DNA from: CALVUJ01 sp045119835
Lineage (GTDB): Bacteria > Bacillota_I > Bacilli_A > RFN20 > DUOF01
Assembly (NCBI GenBank): GCA_045119835.1
Contig: JBGVED010000022.1
Span: forward strand, 1-64,000
Direction: 5' to 3'
DNA: 64,000 bases
Shown here: positions 39,106-46,867 of the stretch, in pieces
Numbering within the stretch: position 1 is the first letter of the stretch
How the letters are laid out: each line of letters starts with the position of its first letter
Notes under the pieces: model-generated
What the model was told of the DNA's origin: nothing
What the model saw: only the letters and a program-made list of their open reading frames with translations
Databases searched by the model: none
Position numbers and translations under genes: made by a program

Positions 39106-39164
39106 AATCTGTCCAGGTGTAGATGCCTGCTGATGAGTCTTTGCAAATTAAGACGAAACAGATT
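39106..39164 (+). ncRNA. Type III hammerhead ribozyme
   Basis: All core elements are present in order. Stem III AATCTGT (39106-39112) pairs with ACAGATT (39158-39164). C17 at 39113 is the cleavage site, after the GUC triplet. Stem I is CAGG/CCTG (39114-39117 with 39126-39129) with loop TGTAGATG. The core CTGATGA is 39130-39136. Stem II is GTCTT/AAGAC (39137-39141 with 39150-39154), and GAA is 39155-39157 before A15.1. Cleavage between 39113 and 39114 would leave a 5'-OH leader of 73 nt for the gene at 39187. Confidence 0.92.
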
Positions 39165-39186
39165 AAATATATTGGGAGGTTTTACT

Positions 39187-39684
39187 ATGAGTAAAATATA
39201 TGTAAAAGATTATTATCAAATGAATAAAGGATTATTTGAAAACTTTGAAGATAAAAAATTCTTTCATGGGTTTGGCGCATTCTTTGCGTCAAAAACACCA
39301 TTAGAAAGAAAATTCACAAGATTAATAGAAGATACAAATGAAGAATTCGAAATATGTACATCAACTAAAGCTTGCGGTATGAGTGGAGTCATAGTGCAAG
39401 GTAGAGTATTATTAGCTGCAAATTCTGATTTATGTTCAGGAATAAATGCTAATGGTAGATACTTTGATTCTAAACAATTAGATGAATTAGTATTCGACTT
39501 TAATGATTTAGAATTATGGGAGGATGATTGCGAAGAAAATAATGAAATCATCCTAGATCATGTACAAGTAGTAGGTATATGGTATTGTGAAGATGCTAAC
39601 AACAATGTTAAAGCTTTATGTAAACGTTTAGCTGAATTATATAATCTACCATTAATAAATGCTGGTCTAAGCATATTTAATTAA
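39187..39684 (+). CDS. Putative ADP-ribosyltransferase/KptA-like 'FHG' protein, paralogue of 37057-37767
   Basis: The ATG at 39187 follows GGGAGG; any upstream extension would run through the ribozyme and terminator. The 165 residues align with the C-terminal part of 37057-37767: FHGFGAFF, CTSTKACGMSGVIVQGRV, DLCSGINANGRYFD and NEIILDHVQVVGIWYCED. The conserved His-Gly and N-E-I-I pairs suggest an NAD-dependent transferase fold. It is the compact form without the N-terminal region. Its mRNA would be processed by the hammerhead in its leader. Function is tentative. Confidence 0.6.
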   Translation: MSKIYVKDYYQMNKGLFENFEDKKFFHGFGAFFASKTPLERKFTRLIEDTNEEFEICTSTKACGMSGVIVQGRVLLAANSDLCSGINANGRYFDSKQLDELVFDFNDLELWEDDCEENNEIILDHVQVVGIWYCEDANNNVKALCKRLAELYNLPLINAGLSIFN

Positions 39685-39711
39685 GAGCTCTAATTATTAG
39701 GGCTCTTTTAC
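39684..39711 (+). terminator. Intrinsic terminator
   Basis: AGAGCTCTAAT/ATTAGGGCTCT is followed by TTTT directly after the stop codon of 39187-39684. Confidence 0.8.
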
Positions 39712-39725
39712 ATCTTTGTTTAATA

Positions 39726-39813
39726 TTTCTATAGTTTTTTTATTTTTTTTACTATTTGTTCAAACGAGAGCGCACCTAAGTACTCTCTATTTTTACATAT
39801 AACTAAAGATAAA
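39726..39813 (+). promoter_or_regulatory. Intergenic control repeat, copy 1
   Basis: It contains TTTCTATAGTTTTTTTATTT (poly-T block), ACGAGAGCGCACC (39764-39776) and ACATATAACTAAAGATAAA (39795-39813), in that order. The same order recurs in copy 2, and the first two blocks in copy 3. It sits 40-130 nt before a start codon, right after a terminator, so it probably carries the promoter of the next gene. Confidence 0.5.
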
Positions 39814-39853
39814 TAATTAAAATAAAATAATTATTATTACAGGGGGTTTAGTT

Positions 39854-40414
39854 ATGAGTAAAAAATTAAATAAAATGGTATCTAGTGGTTTAATAATAAC
39901 AACTGTATTATCAAGTACAACAACTAAAGTTGAAGCAGATGCAGCAGCAGTATTAGAAATAGCAAATGAAACAGCTATGGTATGTCCATATGTGGCACCA
40001 CTAGTAGTAACAGGCTCATTAGTAGTGACTGGTATCACTACTATAATTGGTATTAAAAATAACAATACAGAAGAATATATCTATCGTAGTTATAGTCATC
40101 TTCCAGATCACTGGAAGAAGAATACTTGGGTTGAAAAACTTAACCCAAACGGTAGGGTGATTCAGCGTAGATATTATGGATCTGATGGTCTTCCAGTTGT
40201 TGATTATGATTTAACTCACCATGGTTTCCCAGAGGATCATCCTAAAAACTTCGGTGGAGCTCATAAACATTTATATAATAATCAAGCTAGAAGAATAAAA
40301 GATAGAAGACAAAAGGGTATTGAAATGACTCAAGAAGAATACGACAAGTATATAAAAAACTTTAATGAATACGCAGAAAAAATGAAGGTTAGATATATAG
40401 AGGATGCTAAATAG
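39854..40414 (+). CDS. Secreted toxin-like protein
   Basis: The 186-residue protein has an N-terminal signal or anchor: a Lys-rich start, then a hydrophobic stretch (about 11-28) ending near KVEADAA, and a second hydrophobic segment (about 45-68, YVAPLVVTGSLVVTGITTII). The C-terminal domain has RRYYGSDGLPVVDYDLTHH, then PEDHPKNFGGAHKHL. That DYD-LTHHG-HP-HxH pattern resembles C-terminal toxin domains of Firmicutes polymorphic toxins with clustered His. It may be a membrane-anchored toxin or exclusion factor. No immunity gene is evident, and the target is unknown. Confidence 0.55.
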   Translation: MSKKLNKMVSSGLIITTVLSSTTTKVEADAAAVLEIANETAMVCPYVAPLVVTGSLVVTGITTIIGIKNNNTEEYIYRSYSHLPDHWKKNTWVEKLNPNGRVIQRRYYGSDGLPVVDYDLTHHGFPEDHPKNFGGAHKHLYNNQARRIKDRRQKGIEMTQEEYDKYIKNFNEYAEKMKVRYIEDAK

Positions 40415-40426
40415 TAGCATCCTTTC
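40402..40426 (+). terminator. Intrinsic terminator overlapping stop codon
   Basis: GGATGCTA pairs with TAGCATCC, then TTTC. The stem includes the last codons of 39854-40414. Confidence 0.7.
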
Positions 40427-40446
40427 TTTGTATTCCTATGATTATA

Positions 40447-40534
40447 TTTCTATAGTTTTTTTATTTTTTTTACATGTTGTACACTCGAGAGCGCACCTTA
40501 TTGTGCTCTCATTTACATATAACTAATGATAAAA
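40447..40534 (+). promoter_or_regulatory. Intergenic control repeat, copy 2
   Basis: It has the same blocks as copy 1: TTTCTATAGTTTTTTTATTT, CTCGAGAGCGCACC, and ACATATAACTAATGATAAA (40515-40533). GAGAGCGCA can pair with TGTGCTCTC just downstream to form a 9-bp hairpin. Confidence 0.5.
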
Positions 40535-40572
40535 CAATGTAGAGAATAATAAATTATAAAGGGGATATAGAT

Positions 40573-41202
40573 ATGAGTAAAAAAGATATAGAAAGATTAA
40601 AAAATATGAAGAAACAAAATAATATGAAGAATCAAATGACTAGACAAGAAAAAATACAAAGTATAGAAAATTTAGAAAAGAAATTAGCTGACATGTTTAA
40701 TCAACGTAGTGAAGAAGAATTAAGAAGTATAATAGAAAGACACAAAAGAAATCAATCAGTTATATATTTTAACGATCATGACAAAGCATTTCAATTTTTA
40801 AGAAATAATGATTATAGTGTAGACATATTAGGTACAGTAAGTGAAGTTAGCAAAATAAGAAATGTAAATGGTGTAAGAACTATGTGTCTAGAAAATATAT
40901 ATATGGTAGCTGTTGAAAATGATAACGTTTGTATATGCGTTGACCATATATGGATGAATGAAGAATTATCATGGACAATACTAAAGAATATATTGAAATA
41001 TCCTGGTAAGGCTGGATATGAAATATTTATCAATAGATTAAAGCCAATAAAATATACAGAAGAATATTACAACAATGGAGTTGAAAAACACAGATATCAA
41101 TTAACACAATTAACTAAAAAGAAAAGAATTGCTTGGGTTCAAAAAGTACAAAGAGCCAATGGAATAACAATGTCAGTAGAAAAAATAGCAGAAATATTAT
41201 AG
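40573..41202 (+). CDS. Basic protein of unknown function
   Basis: The 209-residue protein has a very basic helical N-terminus (KDIERLKNMKKQNNMKNQ), then a helical region with EEELRSIIERHKRNQS and a beta-rich middle. The C-terminus is basic (LTQLTKKKRIAWVQKVQRAN). High Lys/Arg content suggests nucleic-acid binding. I recognise no family. It is flanked by the poly-T control repeats on both sides. Confidence 0.55.
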   Translation: MSKKDIERLKNMKKQNNMKNQMTRQEKIQSIENLEKKLADMFNQRSEEELRSIIERHKRNQSVIYFNDHDKAFQFLRNNDYSVDILGTVSEVSKIRNVNGVRTMCLENIYMVAVENDNVCICVDHIWMNEELSWTILKNILKYPGKAGYEIFINRLKPIKYTEEYYNNGVEKHRYQLTQLTKKKRIAWVQKVQRANGITMSVEKIAEIL

Positions 41203-41228
41203 GGTCCTTTATTTTAAGGACTCTTTTT
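41202..41228 (+). terminator. Intrinsic terminator
   Basis: GGGTCCTT/AAGGACTC hairpin followed by TTTTT. Confidence 0.85.
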
Positions 41229-41231
41229 CTA

Positions 41232-41280
41232 TTTTTATAGTTTTTTTATTTTTTTTACATGGTGCGCACTCGAGAGCGCA
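41232..41280 (+). promoter_or_regulatory. Intergenic control repeat, copy 3
   Basis: It has TTTTTATAGTTTTTTTATTT and CTCGAGAGCGCA as in copies 1 and 2, but not the ACATATAAC block. TGCGC...GCGCA forms a small hairpin here. It precedes the long structured leader of 41474-43453. Confidence 0.45.
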
Positions 41281-41402
41281 TCTAATTACATATTCATGGA
41301 CCAATCCATGTGAGGTCCTTAAATAACATCATGGAACCCGATCCAGTTTTTAATGTGGGGGTTGTCTGTCATCCCATCCCAAAAACAGTCAAATACCAAT
41401 AT

Positions 41403-41451
41403 GGGGTTAGGGTTGAACCTCGGTCAAAAACCCATGTGTAGTCTTACACAT
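41403..41451 (+). ncRNA. Pseudoknot-plus-hairpin leader RNA, copy 1
   Basis: An H-type pseudoknot can form: GGGGTT (41403-41408) with AACCTC (41416-41421), and GGGTT (41410-41414) with AACCC (41429-41433). A hairpin ATGTGTA-GTCT-TACACAT (41434-41451) follows directly, then AAGGAGGG and the ATG at 41474. The second copy at 43589-43637 keeps the pairing through compensatory changes. I infer a cis-regulator of translation. Confidence 0.75.
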
Positions 41452-41473
41452 TAGCTCAAGGAGGGCAAATATC

Positions 41474-43453
41474 ATGTCAATGAATAACAGTAAATTAAGA
41501 GGAATATCAAAAGGATTTGGAAGCAACAAATTACTAAGACAAAAGATAAACGAAGCTATATATGCAACAAGTGTAGTAGTTAACAAAATAGAATTAAGCT
41601 ACAACAAAGAAACAAAAGAATATGAAATAACTAAAGACGTTAGAGGATTAGCAGTATGGAATCCTGTATTTGAAAGATTTGGCTTAAACAGAGACTATCA
41701 AAAGATGAATGTAACAGTAGAAGCAGAAGATGACAATGGAAACACAACTAAACGTAAAGTTAATATAGACGGTGAATCAGTAGTTATGTGTGACAGCATA
41801 ATGTTCATCAAATGTGATAACCTTAAACAAATAGCTAAAATGGACGAAGAAGGATTCGTATATAATGGTGAATTATATAGAGTACTAGGTGCTTCTCCTT
41901 CTCAACAAAAACACGCAGTTAAAGCTTATTTTAAAGTGACTAATGAATTCCCAACTGAAAAACATGCATTCTTAGCTATGGACGAAGTAAGTGGTTTTGT
42001 CTTTACTAAGGGTATATTCAGAAACAAAGTATCTGGACAAAAAGTTATTGCTGCCAATACAAGATTTGGTAACTATTTAACAGGTATGCAATGCTTAGCT
42101 AAAATAGACTTATCAAAAGATTATATAGTTATAGTTGACGGAAGCATACCAGGAGCATATGATTTTGACGAACAAACTAGAGAAGAAATGGAAGCTAAAG
42201 GACTTGAATTTGACTGCAACATCAATGATGGAGCTTTACACTTTGGTGTTCCAACAATACAAGAAATAGGACAAAATGTAGGTGTTAGTTTAACAGAAGA
42301 AGATGCATTAAGAGTTGCTTTACAATCAAGAATAACTTATATAACAGCTAAAGTTATGGGTGACTGTATGCCAGAAAATCAATTATTACAAATGGCAGCA
42401 CTTCCTAATGCAGTTAAATATGGAAACACAAACGGAAGATTAATGTTAGTATGCGATACAGATGGAGCAAAAGCTTTAGCAGTTCCTGAATTAGAAAACG
42501 GTACAGCTGTATTAGATGTATACGTTATGGCTCAAGCTGCGGTTTCTGAACCAAAAAGTTCAGGACAACATTTAATCAAATATATGGCAGTTGCTCCAGA
42601 AAGAACATTAGAATTCATAAACACAGTGACTACTGAAAATTTAGAAGCATATGTTATGAATCAAGTAGCAGAAGGTAAAGGTTCTACAGTTGTTGACGAT
42701 ATAAAAAGAGCTCTTGGAGAAGATGCTTTCACAACTAAGATATTTGTAGAAGGTATATACAGAGATGCTTTCAAGTTTGTACAATCAGCTATAGCTAAAA
42801 CTAAATTATCTATAGAAGCAGTATATAGCCATATGACATTTGATAGTACTTTTGTATTAACTAAAGGATTAATCAGAGGTATACTAGACATAACTAATGA
42901 AGGTTTTGTACAAGCATTCTGTCCAGACGTATTAAGAAAATATGCTAAAGAAATAGCTGCTATAGAAAATGATCCAACATTAACAGAAAGAGAAAAAGAA
43001 GTAAAATTATTTAACTTACTATCTGGTACAGTTATAAAATACCCTTCTGCAGGAACAAAAGAATTTGAAATCATAGTTTATCAAACTATGAAACAAATAG
43101 AAACATCTATAAAATCTAGAGTTGCAGAACTAGGATTAGACAATAAGGATGCAGAAGCTATGGTAGATATGTTATTAGCATATTTTGAAAATAGACCATA
43201 TGGAACAACTACTTTTGCACCATTAAACGCATTAAAAAACAAGTTGGCGGGAGCCGACTGTGATTTTGATGCTACTATGACAGATATGAGTGAATTAAAA
43301 CACATCCTTATAGAGAAAAGATTAGAAGAACAAGAAAAACAACCTGGATTTATGGGGGATTGTACTTTTATCAGCTATAAAGATGTACCAAGAACAGAAG
43401 ATAAAAATGTTGTTGAAGATACTTTAGGAAACACTGATGATATAGAATGGTAG
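41474..43453 (+). CDS. Candidate divergent double-psi-beta-barrel RNA polymerase
   Basis: Near the C-terminus of this 659-residue protein, KYPSAGTKEFEII (about 515-527) is followed about 70 residues later by NKLAGADCDFDATMTDMSEL. This order resembles the Arg-Pro motif and the DFDGD metal loop of multi-subunit RNAP beta' and the one-protein DPBB polymerases (YonO/RdRP type). The Gly of DFDGD is Ala here and the last Asp is Thr, so activity is uncertain. DGALHFGVPT (about 255) could be another core strand. It ends GNTDDIEW, an acidic/aromatic tail shared with other proteins here. It shares a leader RNA with the next gene. Confidence 0.45.
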   Translation: MSMNNSKLRGISKGFGSNKLLRQKINEAIYATSVVVNKIELSYNKETKEYEITKDVRGLAVWNPVFERFGLNRDYQKMNVTVEAEDDNGNTTKRKVNIDGESVVMCDSIMFIKCDNLKQIAKMDEEGFVYNGELYRVLGASPSQQKHAVKAYFKVTNEFPTEKHAFLAMDEVSGFVFTKGIFRNKVSGQKVIAANTRFGNYLTGMQCLAKIDLSKDYIVIVDGSIPGAYDFDEQTREEMEAKGLEFDCNINDGALHFGVPTIQEIGQNVGVSLTEEDALRVALQSRITYITAKVMGDCMPENQLLQMAALPNAVKYGNTNGRLMLVCDTDGAKALAVPELENGTAVLDVYVMAQAAVSEPKSSGQHLIKYMAVAPERTLEFINTVTTENLEAYVMNQVAEGKGSTVVDDIKRALGEDAFTTKIFVEGIYRDAFKFVQSAIAKTKLSIEAVYSHMTFDSTFVLTKGLIRGILDITNEGFVQAFCPDVLRKYAKEIAAIENDPTLTEREKEVKLFNLLSGTVIKYPSAGTKEFEIIVYQTMKQIETSIKSRVAELGLDNKDAEAMVDMLLAYFENRPYGTTTFAPLNALKNKLAGADCDFDATMTDMSELKHILIEKRLEEQEKQPGFMGDCTFISYKDVPRTEDKNVVEDTLGNTDDIEW

Positions 43454-43460
43454 TATTTAT

Positions 43461-43487
43461 GGGCTCAGTTTATGCTGGGCCCTTTTT
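43461..43487 (+). terminator. Intrinsic terminator
   Basis: GGGCTCAG/CTGGGCCC hairpin with TTTTT, 8 nt after the stop of 41474-43453. Confidence 0.9.
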
Positions 43488-43518
43488 ATATATCTATGTA
43501 TAATGCATAGATATAATG

Positions 43519-43637
43519 GGAGCTAAATAATCGGCAGCCTCCTCGTTGGCGCTCCTGGATATCCAACCAATGCCGTAAATACTATTATGGGGTTAGGGCT
43601 GAACCTCGGTCAAAAGCCCGTGCATAGTCTTATGCAC
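43519..43637 (+). ncRNA. Pseudoknot-plus-hairpin leader RNA, copy 2, with extra upstream pseudoknot
   Basis: GGGGTT (43589-43594) pairs with AACCTC (43602-43607), and GGGCT (43596-43600) with AGCCC (43615-43619); the hairpin GTGCATA-GTCT-TATGCAC (43620-43637) follows. Upstream, GGAGC/GCTCC (43519-43523 with 43551-43555) interleaves with nested CGGCA/TGCCG (43532-43536 with 43571-43575) and GTTGG/CCAAC (43545-43549 with 43563-43567), which would be a second pseudoknot. AGGAGGG and the ATG at 43663 follow. Confidence 0.7.
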
Positions 43638-43662
43638 TTTGCCTATAGGAGGGCGTATATAT

Positions 43663-45300
43663 ATGAAATCAACAAACTCATTAAACAATGTAAAAATGAA
43701 CAGAAGAGATACTTTATTACAAAAAGTATATGACGGAACTATAAGCTTAAAAGATTTAAGACAAATGGAAAATATAGACATGAACCAATGTCAATATCCA
43801 ATTAGGGTTTTACAAAAAGTGTTTAACCCTATATCACTTGTAGGGCCTACTACAACTGTAGTAGGTAACATCATAAATATAGATGTAGATGACCCTCAAG
43901 GATTTGAAGAATTCAAAGATGCTCTATTATTACTAAACGATGAAGGTACTCATACACCATATGGAGAATCAATATGGAAAATAGGTAAAAACGTATTCTG
44001 TGGTTATAAATTCTATAATCATAAATTCTACGTTTATTATCAAGTAACTAATGCTGAAATGGCTGAAATCGAAAGAAAAATAAAAGGTATGAGAAGAAGC
44101 GAAATGACAGTGGAAGATGCTAAACAATTACAAAAAGATTTAGACTCTGTACTTCGTGGATGGCAAGAATCTAGTATTGACGTTCACAAAGATGAAAAGA
44201 AATCATTCTCATATGATTTCAGACACTTCTTTAAGAAAGTAGATGTAGTGTCTAACTATTGTAAAACACATGCCGATAAAATAGAAATGAATACAAAAGA
44301 AATGTTTAAAGACCATAAGAAAGTTGATTCTAAAGAATTCAAAATAACATTACCAAGCGATAATCCATTAGGTGACGATGTAGTATGTAAAGACTTAATA
44401 GGTAGAGTAACAGAAGAAATAAGAAAAGCTGCTGAAACATTCTTTAACGGCGACTTAAAAGATATATATGCAATGAGTAATATGGATGCTTTCTTACCAT
44501 TTGTAGGTTATGCTCAAGCTAATCCAGAATTAGCATTATTCATAAAAGATATATATCAAATATGCTACAACGCTATAGGAAAAGAAACAATAGAAAAAGA
44601 ACAATATGCTTTACTAAGAAATGTTGTATATTCTAAAGCTTTAGATCTAGGTGTTGAATTCCAAGATGTAGTTAAAGTAGCTATAGACTGTGCAATGGTA
44701 TCTGTTAAAGAAACTAAAGAAGGTATAGAAGTTACAAACTCTGACGTTAACAGATTTAAACTATATCCAATAGTTAATATGTTTGGTAAAGAGTTTAAAG
44801 TAGCTATGACTAACCAACCTTATATGGAGACAATAGCAACAGAAGATGATTTCTTAGTATTTGACAGATTTATAAAAGATAACGAAGAAATAGAATTCGT
44901 TAATGGTAAATCAACTGATGATAAATTAGTTATGATAAACGATTTCACAGGAACAGCTGTAGAATGTAATGGTGTATTAGTAGCTGAAACTAATGTTTAT
45001 GCATTTGAAGAAGTAAAAGCTATGATAGTATTCAAAACATTCGACGCAAAAGCAACTCCAAAACAAGCTATATATGATAAAACTGGTGCTTTATTAGACA
45101 GCTTAATTGAAGAAAACAATTTTGCAGGTATGAGAGTAACAGGTAAAAATAACAATGGTTTAAGAAACAACACTAACTTAATAGGTGTATTTAGAAGTAC
45201 TTGTGCATTTGTTAAAGATGAAATAGTTGAACCAACAGATATAATAGCATATGATCCAAAACCTGCTAGCCAAAAACTATTCTTAATTATCTGTAAATAA
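43663..45300 (+). CDS. Large protein co-regulated with the polymerase-like gene; function unknown
   Basis: The 545-residue protein starts at the ATG at 43663, 9 nt after AGGAGGG. I recognise no motif with confidence. It has an N-terminal region with RRDTLLQKVYDGTISLKDL, a middle helical charged region (about 140-210, RRSEMTVEDAKQLQKDLD), and a long mixed C-terminal half. Its leader RNA is the same type as that of 41474-43453, so the two products are probably needed together, for example as partner subunits. The C-terminus KLFLIICK lacks the acidic tail. Confidence 0.6.
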   Translation: MKSTNSLNNVKMNRRDTLLQKVYDGTISLKDLRQMENIDMNQCQYPIRVLQKVFNPISLVGPTTTVVGNIINIDVDDPQGFEEFKDALLLLNDEGTHTPYGESIWKIGKNVFCGYKFYNHKFYVYYQVTNAEMAEIERKIKGMRRSEMTVEDAKQLQKDLDSVLRGWQESSIDVHKDEKKSFSYDFRHFFKKVDVVSNYCKTHADKIEMNTKEMFKDHKKVDSKEFKITLPSDNPLGDDVVCKDLIGRVTEEIRKAAETFFNGDLKDIYAMSNMDAFLPFVGYAQANPELALFIKDIYQICYNAIGKETIEKEQYALLRNVVYSKALDLGVEFQDVVKVAIDCAMVSVKETKEGIEVTNSDVNRFKLYPIVNMFGKEFKVAMTNQPYMETIATEDDFLVFDRFIKDNEEIEFVNGKSTDDKLVMINDFTGTAVECNGVLVAETNVYAFEEVKAMIVFKTFDAKATPKQAIYDKTGALLDSLIEENNFAGMRVTGKNNNGLRNNTNLIGVFRSTCAFVKDEIVEPTDIIAYDPKPASQKLFLIICK

Positions 45301-45315
45301 TTATACAGAACCAGG

Positions 45316-45348
45316 GAGCATCAACCAGTTTAGGTTGGTGCTCTTCTA
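45316..45348 (+). terminator. Intrinsic terminator, 11-bp stem
   Basis: GAGCATCAACC/GGTTGGTGCTC with one G-U pair, followed by TTCTATT. Confidence 0.75.
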
Positions 45349-45398
45349 TTGTGTATAATTATACACAAAATAAATATAATAGAAAGGATTTGGTAATA

Positions 45399-45686
45399 AT
45401 GAATTACAAAACATTATTAAAAATATGTACAGAAAGGAAGTATAAAGATATGACTTATGATGAATTTATAATGGACATAATATGTGGCCATGAATTTATA
45501 TGTGAATTAGACGGAATTGTGTTCAAAATTTTAAACATAAAAGAAGGGTTTTATACTATACGTTTAGGTGATAAAAGATACGATATATCAGAAGAAGAAG
45601 ATATAGAAGAATATACTATATATCATAACATGACATTAAAAGAATTAATGAATAAAAATATGATCAAAATAAAAGAAACATATTAG
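45399..45686 (+). CDS. Small acidic protein, unknown
   Basis: The ATG at 45399 follows AGAAAGGA; the in-frame upstream start lies in a palindromic spacer. The product has 95 residues: an N-terminal helix (LLKICTERKYKDMTYDEF), a beta section and an acidic end. No family is recognised. It shares an operon with 45698, 11 bp downstream. Confidence 0.55.
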   Translation: MNYKTLLKICTERKYKDMTYDEFIMDIICGHEFICELDGIVFKILNIKEGFYTIRLGDKRYDISEEEDIEEYTIYHNMTLKELMNKNMIKIKETY

Positions 45687-45697
45687 GAGGAAGACAA

Positions 45698-46084
45698 ATG
45701 AATAAATTACTTAATAAGACCATTGCTATATGCAAGGTCTTTTTTAATGTATTGGATAGCGTAGAAAAACTACCAGAATACGAACCAAAATATGCTGATA
45801 AATTAGTATTAAAAATTCATCCAAAGGGACACCACATGCAAATAAGAAAATATAAGAACAACGGTCGTGCTGAATATGATATAGACTTACACGATCATGA
45901 TGAAGATAAAGAATATACTCATGGAGGTATTCATATTCATTATTTTGGATGGAGATATATTAAAAAACTTAATGAAAATAAATATGTAAGGTTAACTGGA
46001 AGAAATTTAACAGATGAAGAATATGAATTTTTACAAAATATAGACTATAGAAATTTAATACAAATACAAGTAAGATATGAATAA
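45698..46084 (+). CDS. Small His-rich protein, possible toxin-type fold
   Basis: The C-terminal two thirds of this 128-residue protein has KGHHMQIRKYKNNG, EYDIDLHDHDEDKEYTHGGI and HIHYFGWRY. This clustered DID-H-D-H...H-H layout is reminiscent of the C-terminal domain of 39854-40414 (DYDLTHHG...HKH). It may bind metal. There is no signal peptide. The function is unknown and the relation to 39854 is tentative. An AGGAGG ribosome site is present. Confidence 0.5.
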   Translation: MNKLLNKTIAICKVFFNVLDSVEKLPEYEPKYADKLVLKIHPKGHHMQIRKYKNNGRAEYDIDLHDHDEDKEYTHGGIHIHYFGWRYIKKLNENKYVRLTGRNLTDEEYEFLQNIDYRNLIQIQVRYE

Positions 46085-46133
46085 AAAAATTATGGGTTAT
46101 GCTTTATCCCTGAAAAGCTAGAAAGGATATACT

Positions 46134-46856
46134 ATGAAAACTACTATAATGCAAATAATAAAATCAAACGAAAGATACAATGTTATACCAAAACTATATG
46201 AAATATTAACTGATAAATATGGCAAATTAACAATTGCTGGTGGAGCAATTATTGATTGCTTCTATGACAAACCATTTTATGATGTTGATTGTTTTATTAA
46301 CATCAAAGATTTAAAACCAGAATGGAAACAAAAACTACACATAAGAAAAGATACTCATGTACTTGATGTATTAAGAGACAATATAGATGGCTTTGACATT
46401 GACATAGTTGTAATAGACTATTCAGTAGCAAAACACATCCGTCGTTTTGACCAACGCTTCAAGCAAGCTTGGTATGATGACAAAGGTCTTCACATGACTA
46501 AAGGAGCAGCAAAAGATATAACTGACAATAAAGTAAGAGTAGGTGTTTTAAATGGCCCTGCTATATACTTTAGAGTAATCCGTTCAGCTAGAAAATATGG
46601 TATGCATCTTGATGATACAGACATGTGGCTAATGGAAAACTTTATGTCTTGCCTAGATAAATTAAGACTACCTAAGAAATATCAACACATGAAAAGAGAA
46701 TTCTTACCTTATAAGAATCCTGACAAATTACTAGGAGAAATAGTATATAAATACTCACAAAACTACTGGAATACTAAATTATTATACGCACCAAGCTGGA
46801 CAACATTAAAATTATTCTTATTACCAGCAATAATAAAACACAACAGAAATAAATAG
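46134..46856 (+). CDS. Pol-beta superfamily nucleotidyltransferase
   Basis: In this 240-residue protein, LTIAGGAIIDCFYDKPFYDVD (about 32-52) carries the GG helix-turn and the paired Asp of the catalytic hG-G/S...DxD motif. DGFDIDIVVIDYS (about 84-96) supplies the third Asp. This matches the catalytic head of CCA-adding/poly(A)-polymerase-type enzymes, but the protein lacks the usual full C-terminal half. Phages encode short relatives of this kind. The substrate (tRNA end, RNA or small molecule) is not evident. It is followed by a strong terminator. Confidence 0.75.
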   Translation: MKTTIMQIIKSNERYNVIPKLYEILTDKYGKLTIAGGAIIDCFYDKPFYDVDCFINIKDLKPEWKQKLHIRKDTHVLDVLRDNIDGFDIDIVVIDYSVAKHIRRFDQRFKQAWYDDKGLHMTKGAAKDITDNKVRVGVLNGPAIYFRVIRSARKYGMHLDDTDMWLMENFMSCLDKLRLPKKYQHMKREFLPYKNPDKLLGEIVYKYSQNYWNTKLLYAPSWTTLKLFLLPAIIKHNRNK

Positions 46857-46867
46857 GTAGAGAACAT

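Noticed and set aside
39055..39186. Upstream extension of the 39187 gene by 44 codons
   Set aside because: It would translate through a terminator hairpin and the hammerhead ribozyme; the ATG at 39187 has a strong ribosome site.
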